A DNA stretch of 64,000 nt from positions 83,920,492-83,984,491 of the forward strand of contig JAUMIR010000005.1 of the NCBI GenBank assembly GCA_030847615.1, written 5' to 3'. Under the pieces are notes generated by a model, which worked only from the letters and a program-made list of their open reading frames with translations, did no database searches and was not told the DNA's origin. The DNA comes from Gambelia wislizenii (lineage: Eukaryota; Chordata; Lepidosauria; Squamata; Crotaphytidae). This document shows positions 21,528-33,300 of the stretch, one piece after another; positions within the stretch are counted from its first letter, which is position 1, and every line of letters begins with the position of its first letter. The position numbers were made by a program, and so were the translations under genes.

Positions 21528-21643
21528 AAAATTGTAGTCCTCCAGATGCTTCTTGACTGCAGTTCCCAGTATTCATTGGCTATGCTGGCTAGGGCTGATG
21601 TACATTGAGATCCAACAACATCTGGATAGAAAAGCTGCACCTT
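21528..21643. mobile_element. Short palindromic MITE
   Basis: The left part 'tcctccagatgcttcttg' with 'attggctatgctggctag' is mirrored by 'ccaacaacatctgga' at the right. The 'gcagttcccagtattcattggc' style core, usually written as an 'actacaactcccat' block, is common in squamate genomes. Related motifs occur near 32160, 34690, 52610 and 59640. Class unknown. Confidence 0.5.
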
Positions 21644-21662
21644 GCTCATGTTTAATTTAGTA

Positions 21663-21873
21663 TAGTAGGACCCCCGTATCTGCTAGGGATTGGTTCGTGG
21701 GCATGGATAATAGTGAACACCATTGAAAATAATAGGACCTCTGGTTTAAAATACCATAGAGTTGCCTTTGAGGACCTAGAAAATGGCTAGAGAGGACACA
21801 TTTTTTAGTAAGAAATTGGAGTGCTCTTTTGTGTCCTGTGGATAATGAATCAGTGGATACGGGGATCCTACTG
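21663..21873 (+). mobile_element. Tigger-like MITE
   Basis: A ~211-bp element with TIRs: left '(t)agtaggacccccgtatc', right end reading 'cagtaggatccccgtatcc' on the other strand. TA dinucleotides flank both sides (21661-21662 and 21874-21875), as expected for Tc1/mariner-type insertion. Non-coding. Confidence 0.8.
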
Positions 21874-21875
21874 TA

Positions 21876-24269
21876 TTAACTATTTGCTATTATAAATTAA
21901 AATCTCATGCTCAAACAACTGCATGATTTTTTGTCAGCAGTAAGCTTGATTGTGCTCATTACTTTTGTTATGTAGGCTAAACGTGAAAAAAGAAGCTGCT
22001 TGTCTCTCTTTCACTCAGGGAAGTGAGTGAAGTATTAGCAAGCATTCTGATTCAAAGAAAACATTCTACAAAAAAAGGCATTTTAGTAACAAAAAGAATG
22101 GTAGTAACATTAATTGGATCTCTGCAGTTCCATATGTCTTAACGTTGACCTGGTACCCCATCCGGATTCCCTTCTTGTCTGTGAACAGCTAATTTTTATA
22201 GGAAAGCAGCTTTTAATTGACACTATCTATCCTCTCTGTGTGTAAATATATATCTCCTTGATGGAAAGACATGGGTGTATGTATGTGAAATTTGTCTGTT
22301 TCATTTTTACCAGCAGATCAATGCAATACTGTATTTGTTAACTCAAAACAATTGTTTCAATGGGACTTCCTCCCAAGCAAGTAGGTATAGAATTGAGGCT
22401 TGGAGCACACAGGTGCTGCATTTCCAACCCCCCTCCCTAAAGGAGACTGAGGATATGCAAAGTATTCATATCACGATTCACAACTTGGTTGACAGTTAAA
22501 AAGGCACTATGCCATACTTCATGACAGTCTATTCCAGTCTTTTTAAAAAAGAGACACTGAATTTGATGTGTATAAAACTACACAGGTATCCTTCTGTACC
22601 ACTTTTGATTATGGAATATTTCAATGCAGTATGTGAGATCCATGACTGGCAACAGGTGCTGTCTTGTGGGTATCTCCAGCTGCACATGGAGAAGGTGCTA
22701 AACATTGTTAGCACAGTATGTAGGTGGAATGTGGAGTATCCGCCTACACACTTTGACCACCTAGAGTCTTAATAAATATGCAGGAGTCTGCTGTGCTTTG
22801 TCCCTGGTCTCTGAAGCTTCAGTTTACCTTATCTCCTTAGCTGATACCAAGGGGTAGAGAGAAGCAGTAAGAAGAGACAGTGGCTTGGGGCATTTTTAAT
22901 TTGTAGTTAAGTTTTATTTTGTCATTTAGCCTTGTTAGCAATTATTAAGCAATTTAATAATTAGATGCCTCATTAACATTTTAATGAGGCTAGTGGCTAT
23001 TGGTAAGTGTAATTAAATTAGTTTTATTGTATGATATTTTGAAGCTGTGATTAAATTAGGCTTTACTGTGCTTTTAAGAGCAAACCTATGGAGATCCCTG
23101 TGTTGCAGCCCTCTTGTTAACTTAGGAAGCATCTATGAAATAGTAACATGTGGGTGGGGATGGGAAGGAAAGGAAAGGAAATTCCCCTACTGAGGTTAAT
23201 CACAAAAGGGGGGAGAAATCAAATGTTCCTGCTGCCTTCTGCCCCAGGGTTGCTAATATATCACTGGTGTGAGCACTATGTCGGTTTAACATTTTTCATT
23301 GTGGATAGTTTTATATAATCTGCTATTAATTTTTTAGAAATAGTGCCTTGATAATGTGGCATCAACTGCTTTATAAATCAGGGGCTAATCCTGTTGTGCA
23401 TAGTAAGATAAAACTCCTGTGGAGTTCAAATGGAATTTTACAACAGTAGGAACTGCAGGGTATGGCCATGTTAAAAAAGCTGGCTTCATTATATTATTGC
23501 TATAGTGACAAATTGGGTTATTGGAGAAGGAGAGAGGAGGAAGGGGGTTGCTATATTCTTACTACCTAGCAAGTAGGGTTTGTTCCTGCTGTCACAATGG
23601 GAAAGAGATGAGAAGACAGCAAAGCAAAGGCTGATGAGTGGCCTAGGAAGATAAGAACACAAAAAGAGCTTTGCAGGATCTGATCAAGGGCTGTCCAGAC
23701 AAGCATTCTCCTCCTATAGTGGCCAAACCAGGTGTCTGTTAGAAGCATAAGCAGGATATGAAAACACTAGTTCTCTTTTTCTCATGTTCCCCACCAACTG
23801 GTATTCAGAGGCTTACTACCTCAAGTGCAAATGCATATTCATTGTAGCTAGTAGTTATAGATTTTGAGCACGTGTTTTTGAGCCGTAACCTCCCTGAATC
23901 TGTGTAATCCCCATTTAATAGGCAGGTTTTCAACATGGCACTTGACATGTGTCGAGTTTCCATTTTGAACTTATGGCATGTTGAGACCTTTCTAATCACG
24001 TGCTCAAAAGGCTTCTGATGTGAGACATGAACATTTCTATTTTGTTTTGGCAGGAATTTTCACTTACCCATGTTTCCTTCTGGGGAAAAAAAAGCCCCCA
24101 CAACATATGGAGCTTCCAGACAAATATATCATAAGCAGTAATTTTTTAAAAAGTTACTTCTATATAATAATTGATTTGTTTTTGTCACTATAAACTTTAC
24201 AATAAATTATTAATATTTAGATGAGTATAAATTCCATTTAAAAAACAAAGGAACTACAGAGAACCTTTA
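21876..24269. other. No gene
   Basis: About 2.4 kb without a supported coding, RNA or mobile feature. A small (ggaaa)-like run lies near 23165-23180. Short mirrored AT phrases near 22955-22990 ('aattagatgcctcattaa') form a weak hairpin. Confidence 0.5.
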
Positions 24270-24271
24270 TA

Positions 24272-24498
24272 CAGTACATTCCCCCCATATCCACAGCAGA
24301 TATATTCCTGGATTTACCAAGGAAATGTGAAACCATGGATAATAGCAAACCATATTGAAATGAAAGACTTCCCACCCAAGCATACCATAGAGTTGCACTG
24401 GAGGACCTAGAAAATGCCTAGAGAGAACATGTCTGTCTGTCTGTCTGTCTTTTTAAATGGTAAGTGAAACCAGTCCCATGGATATAGGAGTTGTACTG
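24272..24498 (+). mobile_element. Tigger-like MITE with (GTCT)n
   Basis: Bounded by TA at 24270-24271 and 24499-24500. The left end 'cagtacattccccccatatc' mirrors the right 'gatataggagttgtactg'. The interior shares 'accatagagttgcactgg' and 'cctagagag' with the other copies. A (gtct)n run has grown at about 24430-24449. Confidence 0.78.
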
Positions 24499-24500
24499 TA

Positions 24501-25375
24501 TACTCTGCTATGGTTGACATAGTTCATACTTCTCATCCAGAGAATTACTAATTCATAGATGAATATGTATAGTGACACTTTTCCAGTTGGCAACAATCAT
24601 GTTATATAAGTCTAATTATTATATTGAATGGCATAAGCTTTGGGAAGGTGTATTGGCCACTCTGTTTGTTGCACATAACAGTCACCCAAATGCATGAGTG
24701 TAGACACAAAGATAAAGAGGAAAAAATGATGCTGCTTGGAATCTCACAAACGCAGGGTAAGATGATGACAGGAATAGCTTCATTTGAGAGGGAAAAAAGT
24801 AAAATGATTGAGAAGATAGGCAGTCAGCATGTCAGGGTACTGTGTATAACAAGCACAAATATGAAATCCAGTGAAATGGACAATATCTAACCAGCATGAC
24901 TCACTAAAATACCAGCTACAGCCTCTGCAACCTTCCTTATCCCCAAGGTCTCTGAGCCCCTCCACCTAAGTGGAGTTATGCATCACAGGCTGAAATGTGA
25001 GAGAGACTTACAGAGTGTTGGAAACTAAGAAGTACTGTTCTTATTGCCACTGTCCATTGCCAGCTTTTGTTTGTAGCTTCCAATTGTCCTCTTCTAACCG
25101 TGGGCACAAGTCTAAAATAACATGATGAACAGTTATATATACATGTTTCAAATAAATAATAAAATAAATAATTGAATTATGAAGCAAACATGAGAAATGT
25201 CGTATCTGGAGTGTTCCATATATATAACTCTTCATTTTTTGCAGAATTCCTGAATACTGAATAGGGTTCCTTCTGGGATACTAAGTAGTTGTCTAAATGG
25301 CGAAAATATTCCTCACGTAACGTGAGGAGAATACGACCTATCTTAATGGCATCCCGCATCATATGCTGTATTCAA
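24501..25375. other. No gene
   Basis: No supported feature. Frames are short and without domains. Confidence 0.5.
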
Positions 25376-25970
25376 AAGCGGGGGGGGGGTCTAAACATGC
25401 CATATACTCCACAGGAAAATCCTTTGTGACTTTTTGCTGAGTTTTTTTTAAAAAAACAGCAGGGGAGATGCATATTCCTCCTCATTGGGAAAAGCAATTC
25501 AATTTGATTCACTTTCCCAAAGGAGCAGAAGCTGAAAGCTGATTGGCTGGATGAGTTCAGGGGGCAGGGCTTGCTAACAGGTCAAGCCCCTGGAACTGGT
25601 ATGTTGATTTTTCATCTAAGCAAGGGAGTACTAATGCAATAAAATGGGGGGTTGGGTTTTTTTTAATTGATTTTATTTTTTCTGTTAAGGAGTAATATCA
25701 TTCTGCCGCACCTTGAGAATAGATTTTTTTTAAACCCATTGTTTGGCAGTGGCAAATTGGTAAGTAATACTATGAGTAATTCACTCATGGCCGCCATCTT
25801 GATTTGTAGGCATGCCCATTTGCACAGCAAACACAGATAGCTTCACGTGCCTGTGATCTACCTTAAAAAAATACCCCAAACCCTTAAGACAATTCACAGC
25901 TGCTGCGAGTTGGCATTTACTGTAGAGCAATCTATCTGCCTCTTTTTGCCTCGTATAGACAACACCTAAG
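25376..25970 (-). mobile_element. hAT-like element relic, third copy (inverted)
   Basis: On the minus strand, the end 'gttgtctatacgagg' (25951-25968) corresponds to the left TIR of the copies at 14.5 and 17.0 kb. It is followed by matching blocks 'ggcatgcctacaaatcaaga' and 'tggcggccatgag' (near 25790-25830). The other end near the G-run at 25380 is not mirrored clearly. Confidence 0.5.
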
Positions 25971-27009
25971 AAGGGAAGTAAAGAATTTCATATATTTTCA
26001 TACTTGATAAGAAAAGGTGTCTCAACATGTAATGGGAGGTTCTGATAATTTTTCAATTACTTTACAGTCTGGGATGGTCAGAATCATCACGAATGTGCAA
26101 AAATTCTTGTAAACTTTCCCAGCAGTGGGAAAACTTTTTAAACATTTCATTCTTGTGTGAGAGAGTGAAATAAGCCAAGTTTTGCATCCCTGGAATACTA
26201 GCCAATCATCTTGATGGTTTGAACCAACTTAAGATGCTAATTTCATGCTCACAAAGATTCAGTGATCCATGGGACTGGGAATTCCTCTTGACATTTACTT
26301 AAGATAATTAAAGCTTTTCTAACTATGGCTAGGAACAGAACAGTAGACACAGAGTTGTCTCTTAAAAAGAAGAGATAGACCATTAAGATAAGGAACATTT
26401 CCTTGAAATAGCAATTTAGCAACAGAGCAGCCAACACATCAAGTCATTTTCAGGTCAAGGGCACTGGGAAAATTATTTTAGAAACATGCATTTCTTTGGT
26501 TTACTTTGTTTTGCATGTATTAATTGTATTAATAGAGTCAGTTGAAAAAAAAAGACGTGATAGCAAGACCAAGAAAAGATCAATAAGCATCTTCTCCATC
26601 AGCATTCATAAACTAGGGCACTAATATTGTTACACTTACTCCAAATAATAATTAGAAAATGCATGCTACTACAATACAGTTCATGCAGGTAAGTGTTGCC
26701 AACTGAATTGTTTAACCCATCAGCTATATCACAAAATTTGGAAAACTACAAAAACAGAGTAACTGTCTTTTAAATGTGCACATTAATCCACAAGGCATAG
26801 TTCAGTTTTACTTAAAAAATGTAACACAATTTTTTATGTTCATAAGTGAAGTGGGACATCATTTGCTTTTTTTAAAAAAAATCAGTATTTAGTTGTATTT
26901 GGGATAGAATGGTTCACAAATAAATCCCATCCATTATGATCTTATTGATTTGCACATTTTATTTTGTTTTGCATAGTGATTGTGATAATTCAATAACATG
27001 ATTTGCAAA
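25971..27009. other. No gene
   Basis: AT-rich. No supported feature. Confidence 0.5.
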
Positions 27010-27011
27010 TA

Positions 27012-27294
27012 CAGTTTGTCCCCTGTAGCCACAGGACTGGTACCTGTAGTTTCACTTACCCACATTTGAAAAAAAAATGTTATCTCGAGGCATTTTCTAG
27101 GTCCTTCAGATTGATTCTGTGGTCAGATTCTGGCAGAAGTTGACCATAGAGTTGTGCTGGATGATACCTCTCCAGGCATTTGGCAGTCCTCCAGCGTGCT
27201 CCCATCAGAAGTATAGAGTTCAGTACCACCTGCGATATTTGCTATCTGCAGTAAGTCTGGGAATGCATCCCCTGTGGATATAGGAGTTGTACTG
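27012..27294 (+). mobile_element. Tigger-like MITE
   Basis: TA flanks lie at 27010-27011 and 27295-27296. The ends 'cagtttgtcccctgtagcc' and 'ggatataggagttgtactg' are imperfect inverted repeats. The right end is nearly identical to that of the 24.27-kb copy. Extra sequence near 27120-27210 distinguishes it. Confidence 0.75.
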
Positions 27295-27296
27295 TA

Positions 27297-29049
27297 CAAA
27301 AGTATGTTCAGAAGTAGTAAGCATGTTTTTAGAGCACACACAGAATGGAGAAGCCAAAAATATCCATGTAAGATGGTTTTATTTTAACTGTATGCTTTCT
27401 AGGCCTCAGTCAGAAGCAGTTTCAAATAGCTCAACTGAAGGGGCTATTCCAAAGAATTACAATGCAGTCCAATGCAACTCTGTTTAGACGTTAGTGAGAC
27501 GTATGCTTGGAGTCATATGTGTAGGATTGCACTGTTAGCTACAATCTAATTACTGTATCTCAGTGCTAACATTCCCCCCCTTTTTTTTTAACTGAAGCAA
27601 AATGTTCATTTTCTTATTCCATTCCATTACTGCAGTTCCCCTTGCTGATTGTCAGCAGTTCCCTTTGCTGTTTGTTGACAACATGCTAATACTTGTTGAC
27701 AAGTTTCAACAGCTTTCTTTAGCCATTGTTTAGCTTGGGAATATTCATCAAACTTTACTGTTGTTAGTTTTACAGAGCAAAAATGCCCCAGAGAGTATCA
27801 GTTTTAATTTTTCTGATGAATTGCTTTTCAGCAATGTAAGCATGCATTTGTACAGGATAGAATTTGTGTATTGTAGAAAATACATGTTTGCTTCCAGGAA
27901 TTGCTTAGAATTCTGTAATTGCTGATGCCCACTGCATGTGTTCCATTCTGTTAATGCTTCTAAATTAAACAATATGAAGCAATTTCTGTCATGCTATATC
28001 TCAGTAGCTTTAATGACATTGACACCATTTTTATCCTGGGCTTTAAGGAACCTCTGAGCATAAAACTTCTCATACACTTATTGTGTGTTATGTGGATTTT
28101 TCTTCTCATTCATGAATTTTATGGTGAAGGTTTTTTAGGTGTAGTATGGAAACTCAGAAATTAGGTAGGATAAGGCAGATCTGATGCTAATTTTAAGAAC
28201 AATGCAATGGCTTACCATACACTGAATGGCTATGGAATCTTCATGAAGAGATAATCCTATTAATGAATTGTTAAAATAATGGCTAAGTATCCAAATACAT
28301 TCCTCCACTGATGGAATTACCTCTGTCTGGAGACACTTGTCCATCCCCCTGCGTTGTCTCCTCCAAGGGTCAAAATCTACTGTGGAGAGGTTGGAAATTA
28401 TTTGGAACAGATTTTGGGGTGATGCAGAGAGCCACAGGAAAGAACAGAGAAAGACCAGTTGCTCTAGCATGACATACTGCTGTAGTCTTGCATTTTGTAT
28501 TTTTTGCCATATACATAGTTTTACTGGGACTCAGAATTGTTTCGTGTATTGATTTCATGAGAAGCTAAACTAAAGATAGGGATTGAATTGACGTTCCTTT
28601 ACAAAATATCCATAGCTAACCATGTTTATTTCGCTGGGTTTTAATATATCTTGCTTAAATGTTATTCCAAGATTTTTTCTTTTCTTTTCTTTGGACCACC
28701 TTAAATAATCAGCTAAGCCTAGCTTAAACAACCAGAGATGAATCAGAGGAAGGCTTGTTCACACCTCCTTCCTTTCTTATCTTCTTTATTTCTAAAAGGA
28801 AGTGAGATAACATTATTCTTCTAAATGAATCTATTATATCCCATTTCAAGCAATTCTGCTATGTTTTAATCAATGCAACCAGTTTGATCCTGGTTTATAT
28901 TAACTAACTTTGATTTGTAACTCCCAAATCTATATATATTATGAAAATGTTATACACTGTAAAGTAAGAACAGTGGTTTTCTTTACCCTTCAAAAATACT
29001 CCAAGGAGAGAGGACATGAGCTATCTCTTAACTCTCAACTTGTGCCTGT
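27297..29049. other. No gene
   Basis: No supported gene. A 111-codon minus-strand frame at 28135-28470 has no recognisable motif. Its surroundings ('ggaaattatttggaacag', 'ttttggggtga') look like part of an old repeat, but I cannot name it. Confidence 0.45.
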
Positions 29050-30300
29050 TTTCAGGCACAATTCAAAGTGCTGGTTTTGACCTTTAAAGTTCTGCTCAGC
29101 TTATGTCCAGACGATCTGAAAAACCGTAATTTCCTATATCTATACAAGCCTGTTTGAGTGTTGTCAGGGAAAAGCTTTCTCTCAGTCCTACCACCTTTAC
29201 AGGTACATTTGATGTGGACACAGGAGCTGACTTTTGTCAAGGTATTTTCCCAGGCTGTGGAACCCCTGTCCACAAGAAATACAGTTGGTCCCCTCTCTGC
29301 TCTCTTTCTGATGGCAAGTGAAGACCTTTTTTTTTATTTAATCAGGCGGGACTTTAAGATTTAAATTATTTCCATTGCAATGGAAACCAGAAGTATTTTT
29401 GTTAGGAATGATAGAAAACTTGATAGAGAAAGAACATGGGAAAATGATCTTTTACATCTTAGTAACCGCTAGAATTACATTTGCAAATATGTGGAAAAAT
29501 AAAGAGTGTCCTAAAGTGGATCAATGGCTCAAATTTTTTTTCGAATCCCTTAATTTGGATAGATTAACAATGCTACAAAAAGGTGAAACAACAGAAAAAT
29601 GTAAAGAAGACTGGGCAACTGTTGTCAAATATTTAACAAATAGATGGGGGCAATATAGTAGCAACACAGTTGCAATCTCCTATACTTAATGAAGAATTAT
29701 ATAATAATAATAATAATATAATGAAATAGAGTCTAACAAGAAGTATTTATTCATCTTTATTAAAGCAAAGAACCTAACCTGTGATAGAATCAAATGTGAA
29801 GAATATAGAAACCATGGATTTTAAGGTTAAAACAGATGTACATTAAAGGAAGGAATATATTTGGAGTAGCCAGAAAGGGAGTCAGTTGCAATGTATCTTA
29901 CTACAATAATTTTGGATAATAGGACAGCAAATATAAAATGTTATAATTATTCAAGGCAAATAGAACATTGTGTAAGTTAAATATAGAAAATAAGCAATGT
30001 AATAATGAAACAATAATATGTAAATATGTTTTTACTGCGCTATTTTTTAAAATAAAAATATATTTAAAAAGATTTAAATTATGTAGCAATAATGGGTATT
30101 AAGTAGTATGCTGGGTTTTTAAAATCTTTGATTGTGTAATTATATTTCAAATGTGGTTTTGACTGTTGTTAACCATGTTTTTTTTAAAAAAATCACTGTT
30201 TAATTCTTACTTAACTTTTATAAAATAAGTTTTTAACTGAATATTGTTTTAAATCACTGTAAACCATCTCGAGAGAAAAGTGGAACACACAAACAAAAAT
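29050..30300 (+). mobile_element. L2-type LINE 3' fragment, split by an L1
   Basis: 29050-29369 encodes decayed pieces of the L2 C-terminal region. FKVLVLTFK appears near 29066-29092, and the later ...LWN.LP-type segment is degraded. After the inserted L1, 30083-30300 resembles the L2-type 3' untranslated end with 'gtaaaccatctcgagagaaaag'. The two halves join smoothly when the L1 and one copy of its target duplication are ignored. Confidence 0.75.
29370..30068 (+). mobile_element. L1 LINE 3' end inserted in L2, perfect TSD
   Basis: A ~700-bp 5'-truncated L1. An open frame (29375-29689) encodes the last ~104 residues of ORF2, with the L1-typical words TARITFANMWKN, VDQWLKFFFESLNLDRLTML and DWATVVKYL. 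A 3' UTR with (AAT)n near 29701-29718 and an A-rich end follow. It is flanked by perfect 14-bp copies of 'aagatttaaattat' at 29356-29369 and 30069-30082. The intact frame and TSD point to a fairly recent insertion. The frame is a truncated domain and not a gene. Confidence 0.92.
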
Positions 30301-30635
30301 GAGAGGGTACAAATTCAATAGTCAATCAATTAATCAATCATTTTTATTGGTTTTCACTTAGGTTTCATTCTTCCACACTGTCTCACATATCCACACACAC
30401 ATATACATATGCAATCTCTGAATTGATTTCCAATATTTTTTGTGTGTATCTTTGCCAAAAAAATATTTTCCATTACTTCAACTCATTAATGTCTTCATCT
30501 TCTGCTTGTGAATACTGAAGTCAGTACTCAGCATTAAGGTAAATTAAGTTATGAACTTGAATTATTAAATTATATGAATTTTACATACAGTCATGTTTTT
30601 CAATAGGTTTCTCTGGGCCACCTTTATGTATTTGC
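30301..30635. other. No gene
   Basis: Contains '(tcaa)' style AT-rich filler near 30321-30345. Nothing else recognised. Confidence 0.5.
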
Positions 30636-31186
30636 AGGCTGACATGGAAATGAAGAGACCAGACACATGAAATGGGTGGTGAAGGGCCACATTATTTAAA
30701 TATGACCTATTTAAACATCTCCCAAGAGAACCACAATGGGGGAACAACCTAGTATAGGAATTGTTGGAGCAGAAGGTCAACTCCAAAAAAACCCTCCCAA
30801 TTTCCCTTGGGTGAAAACACCTGAACCCCAGGGAGAACCCATAAACTAGGTTGTTCTCCAGTCAGTCTGCATCTGGAAGGCTGACCAGAAGTCCTTCCCC
30901 ACGTCACAGGACTTAAAGAGAGGGTTTATCCCTCAGGTCAGCCCCAAAGGTGGTCATTTTCTCCAACCTTCAGTTCATAGGACCTAAAGGGACAGTTCCT
31001 GATCTCTCCCTTCACCTCTAAAAGGGGAGGTGCTCACTGATCTACCAAATCTCTCCCTCTCCCTACCAAGCAGGGCCGGTTTAAGGAATTTTGCCCCCCC
31101 CCTGCAATGCTTTATTTTGGGGCACCCATATGTTTATCTCAGGTCAATGTAACCTAACCTATTCATAGTACAGGATGTTCAGATTA

Positions 31187-31421
31187 CAGTAGGACCCCCA
31201 TATCCACTGATTCATTATCCATGGGACACAAAACAGCACTCCTACCATAGAGTCTTCCTAGAAAATGTGTCCTCTCTAGCCATTTTCTAGGTCCTCCAAG
31301 GCAACTCTATGGTATTTTAAACCAGAAGTCCCATTATTTTCAATGGTGTTCACTATTATCCATGGTTTTCAGTATCCATGCCCCCCCGAACCAATCCCCA
31401 GTGGATAAGGGGGGCCTACTG
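31187..31421 (+). mobile_element. Tigger-like MITE
   Basis: A 235-bp element with TA at 31185-31186 and 31422-31423. The left TIR 'cagtaggacccccatatcc' mirrors the right 'ggataaggggggcctactg'. The interior is the reverse of the 21.66-kb copy ('cattttctaggtcctccaa', 'accatagag' on the other strand). Confidence 0.85.
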
Positions 31422-31499
31422 TATTACATAATTTGCTACCAATAATTTAGTTTATTGCAATAACATAATATATTTTGTTATTACCAATTAATGTAATGG

Positions 31500-32135
31500 C
31501 GTAGATTTCCTCAAAGAAAACAAAGTGGACTACAAGCTGAGCATGAGTTAGCAGTGTGATGCAGCAGCAAAAAAAGCCAATGCCATTCTAGGCTGCAATA
31601 GGAGTATAGTGTCTAGGTCAAGGGAAGTAATAGTACCACTCCATTTAGCTTTGGTCAGACCTCACCTGGCAGACTGTGTCCAGTTCTGGGCACCACAATT
31701 CAAGAAGGATACTGAGAAGGATGGTGGGAGGTCTGGAAGCCATGCCCTATTAGGATCAGCTTAGGGAGCTGAGTATGTTTAGCCTGGAGAAGAGAAGGTT
31801 GAGAGGTGACATGATAGCCATGTTTAAATATTTGAAGGGATGTCATACTGAGGATGGAGCAAGCTTGTTTTCTGCTGCTCCAGAGTCTAGGACATGGAGC
31901 AATGGGTTCAAACTACAGGAAAAGAGATTCCACCTAAACATTAGGAAGAACTTCCTGACACTAAGAGCTGCTCAGAAGTGGAATACACTGCCTCGGAGTG
32001 TGGTGGAGTCTCCTAATTTGGAGGTTTTTAAGCAGAGGCTAGATGTCCATCTATTGTGAGGGCTTTGATTGTTTGTTCCTACAGGGCAGAAGCAGATTGG
32101 ATGGGATGGCTGTTGTGGTCTCTTCCAGCCCTATG
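31500..32135 (+). mobile_element. CR1 LINE 3' end (ORF2 C-terminus and tail)
   Basis: The C-terminal CR1 region is clear. [12 protein letters not shown] appears near 31676-31712, then an open frame 31775-32059 with FSLEKRRLRGDMIAMFKYL, RTWSNGFKLQ, FHLNIRKNF and WNTLPRSVVESP, ending in a TGA at 32057. The short 3' end 'ctcttccagccctatgattc' with 'gattctag' is the typical CR1 terminal octamer-type tail. Upstream, one frame change and stops occur near 31590-31770. Truncated at the 5' end. Confidence 0.92.
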
Positions 32136-32244
32136 ATTCTAGGCTTTATTCAGAACTGTAGAAAATTACTTTTGGATTACACCTCCCAGAATCCCCCTGC
32201 CAGTACCCTTCTTAACATTGTTCCTTTTCCAGCATTCTCTAGCC

Positions 32245-32580
32245 CAGTGGTTCTTAACCTGGGGTCCATGATGTCCTCACAGGGGTTCCACAAAATCTTG
32301 AAGGCTGGTTGGCCCACCTCCTCCCTGTAGGAACCAAGGCAAAGGCTGGCTGGCTTGGCCTGCATATTGCCATTCAATCCACTCCGGCCACAAACTTGCA
32401 GGAAGAAGCAAGAGTGCCTCTGAGGGAAAGTTTAATGGATGGTGTAATTATACTGTTGTTGTTGTTGTTAGCTATTATTATTAGGTATTATTATTAGGGT
32501 TTTAAATCTTGAGTTAAATCTTGGTGCAACAAAATATATTTAAAGGGGGTCCCTGGTAAAGAAAAAGTTAAGAACCACCG
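32245..32580 (+). mobile_element. hAT MITE with 8-bp TSD
   Basis: A 336-bp element starting 'cagtggttcttaacctgg' and ending 'aagttaagaaccaccg', imperfect TIRs of about 17 bases. The flanks 'ctctagcc' (32237-32244) and 'ctcttgcc' (32581-32588) match at 7 of 8 positions. (tgt)n and (att)n runs lie inside at about 32454-32500. Related to the inverted element at 36891-37516. Confidence 0.88.
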
Positions 32581-32699
32581 CTCTTGCCCAATGGCTCTCT
32601 CATAACACTAATGGGATACTGGTGTTTTAGTGACAACAATAAAACCATTGTTCCCAGTAATATTACTCCACATTTTTATTTATATTCTTTATATAAATA

Positions 32700-32945
32700 T
32701 ATATAAGCTTTTAAAAGAGCTAGAGTGTTGTAGAAGTTTCAGCATTGAACTAAGATTGTGGACACCAGGGTTTAAATCATTACTCAGCCATGAAAACCCA
32801 CTGGGTGACCTTGGGCAAGTCACACACTCTCACCCTTAAAGGAAGGCAAAGGCACAACCCCTTTGAACAAATCTTGCCTAGAAAACCCAATGATAGGTTT
32901 TCCTTCATAAGGAATGACTTGAAGGCACATAGGCAAACCCACACA
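32700..32945 (+). mobile_element. tRNA-derived SINE with Bov-B-like tail
   Basis: A SINE of the Sauria/Squam type: 5' tRNA-like part with 'gagtgttg' and a B-box-like 'gggtttaaatca', then the conserved body 'gtgaccttgggcaagtcaca' and 'ggaaggcaaaggcacaaccc'. The 3' part 'gacttgaaggcacat' is the Bov-B LINE-like tail. Diverged by roughly 15-20% from other copies as judged by eye. Confidence 0.85.
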
Positions 32946-33124
32946 AATTCCTTTTGCAGGTTGAACTCAGTTGGCAGCTGGGAGGGAAGCTGAAGACCAA
33001 GGGAGAAAGGGAGGGAGGGGAGAGAAACCAGGACATTTTAAAGGCAGCTGAAAGATGGGATGGAGGGAATATATGTGGAGTGTGACTGCCCAATGGGGAC
33101 CCTTGGAGGGCTCCCTTCTTCCCA

Positions 33125-33300
33125 GTCGAGGCAGGAGAAGGAGAGAAGAGAGATCAGACAAGAGAGAGACATGAAGGAAGGGAAAGAAAGAAAGAAAGAA
33201 AGAAAGAAACCCTTTCTGAAGAGAGAGCAGGGGAGAAAGAAGAGAGATGACCTTCACACTTCCCTCTCTCTCTCACACACACACACTCAACCCTCTCTGA
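33125..33300. repeat. Polypurine then polypyrimidine tract with (AAAG)n
   Basis: The plus strand is almost pure A/G from about 33128 to 33250, including (gaaa)n at 33180-33207. It switches to C/T and CA runs ('ctctctctctcacacacaca') up to about 33290. Low-complexity frames here are not genes. Confidence 0.85.

Noticed and set aside
32790..32993. 67-codon frame with His/Lys-rich peptide
   Set aside because: It is a translation of the SINE body and tail.
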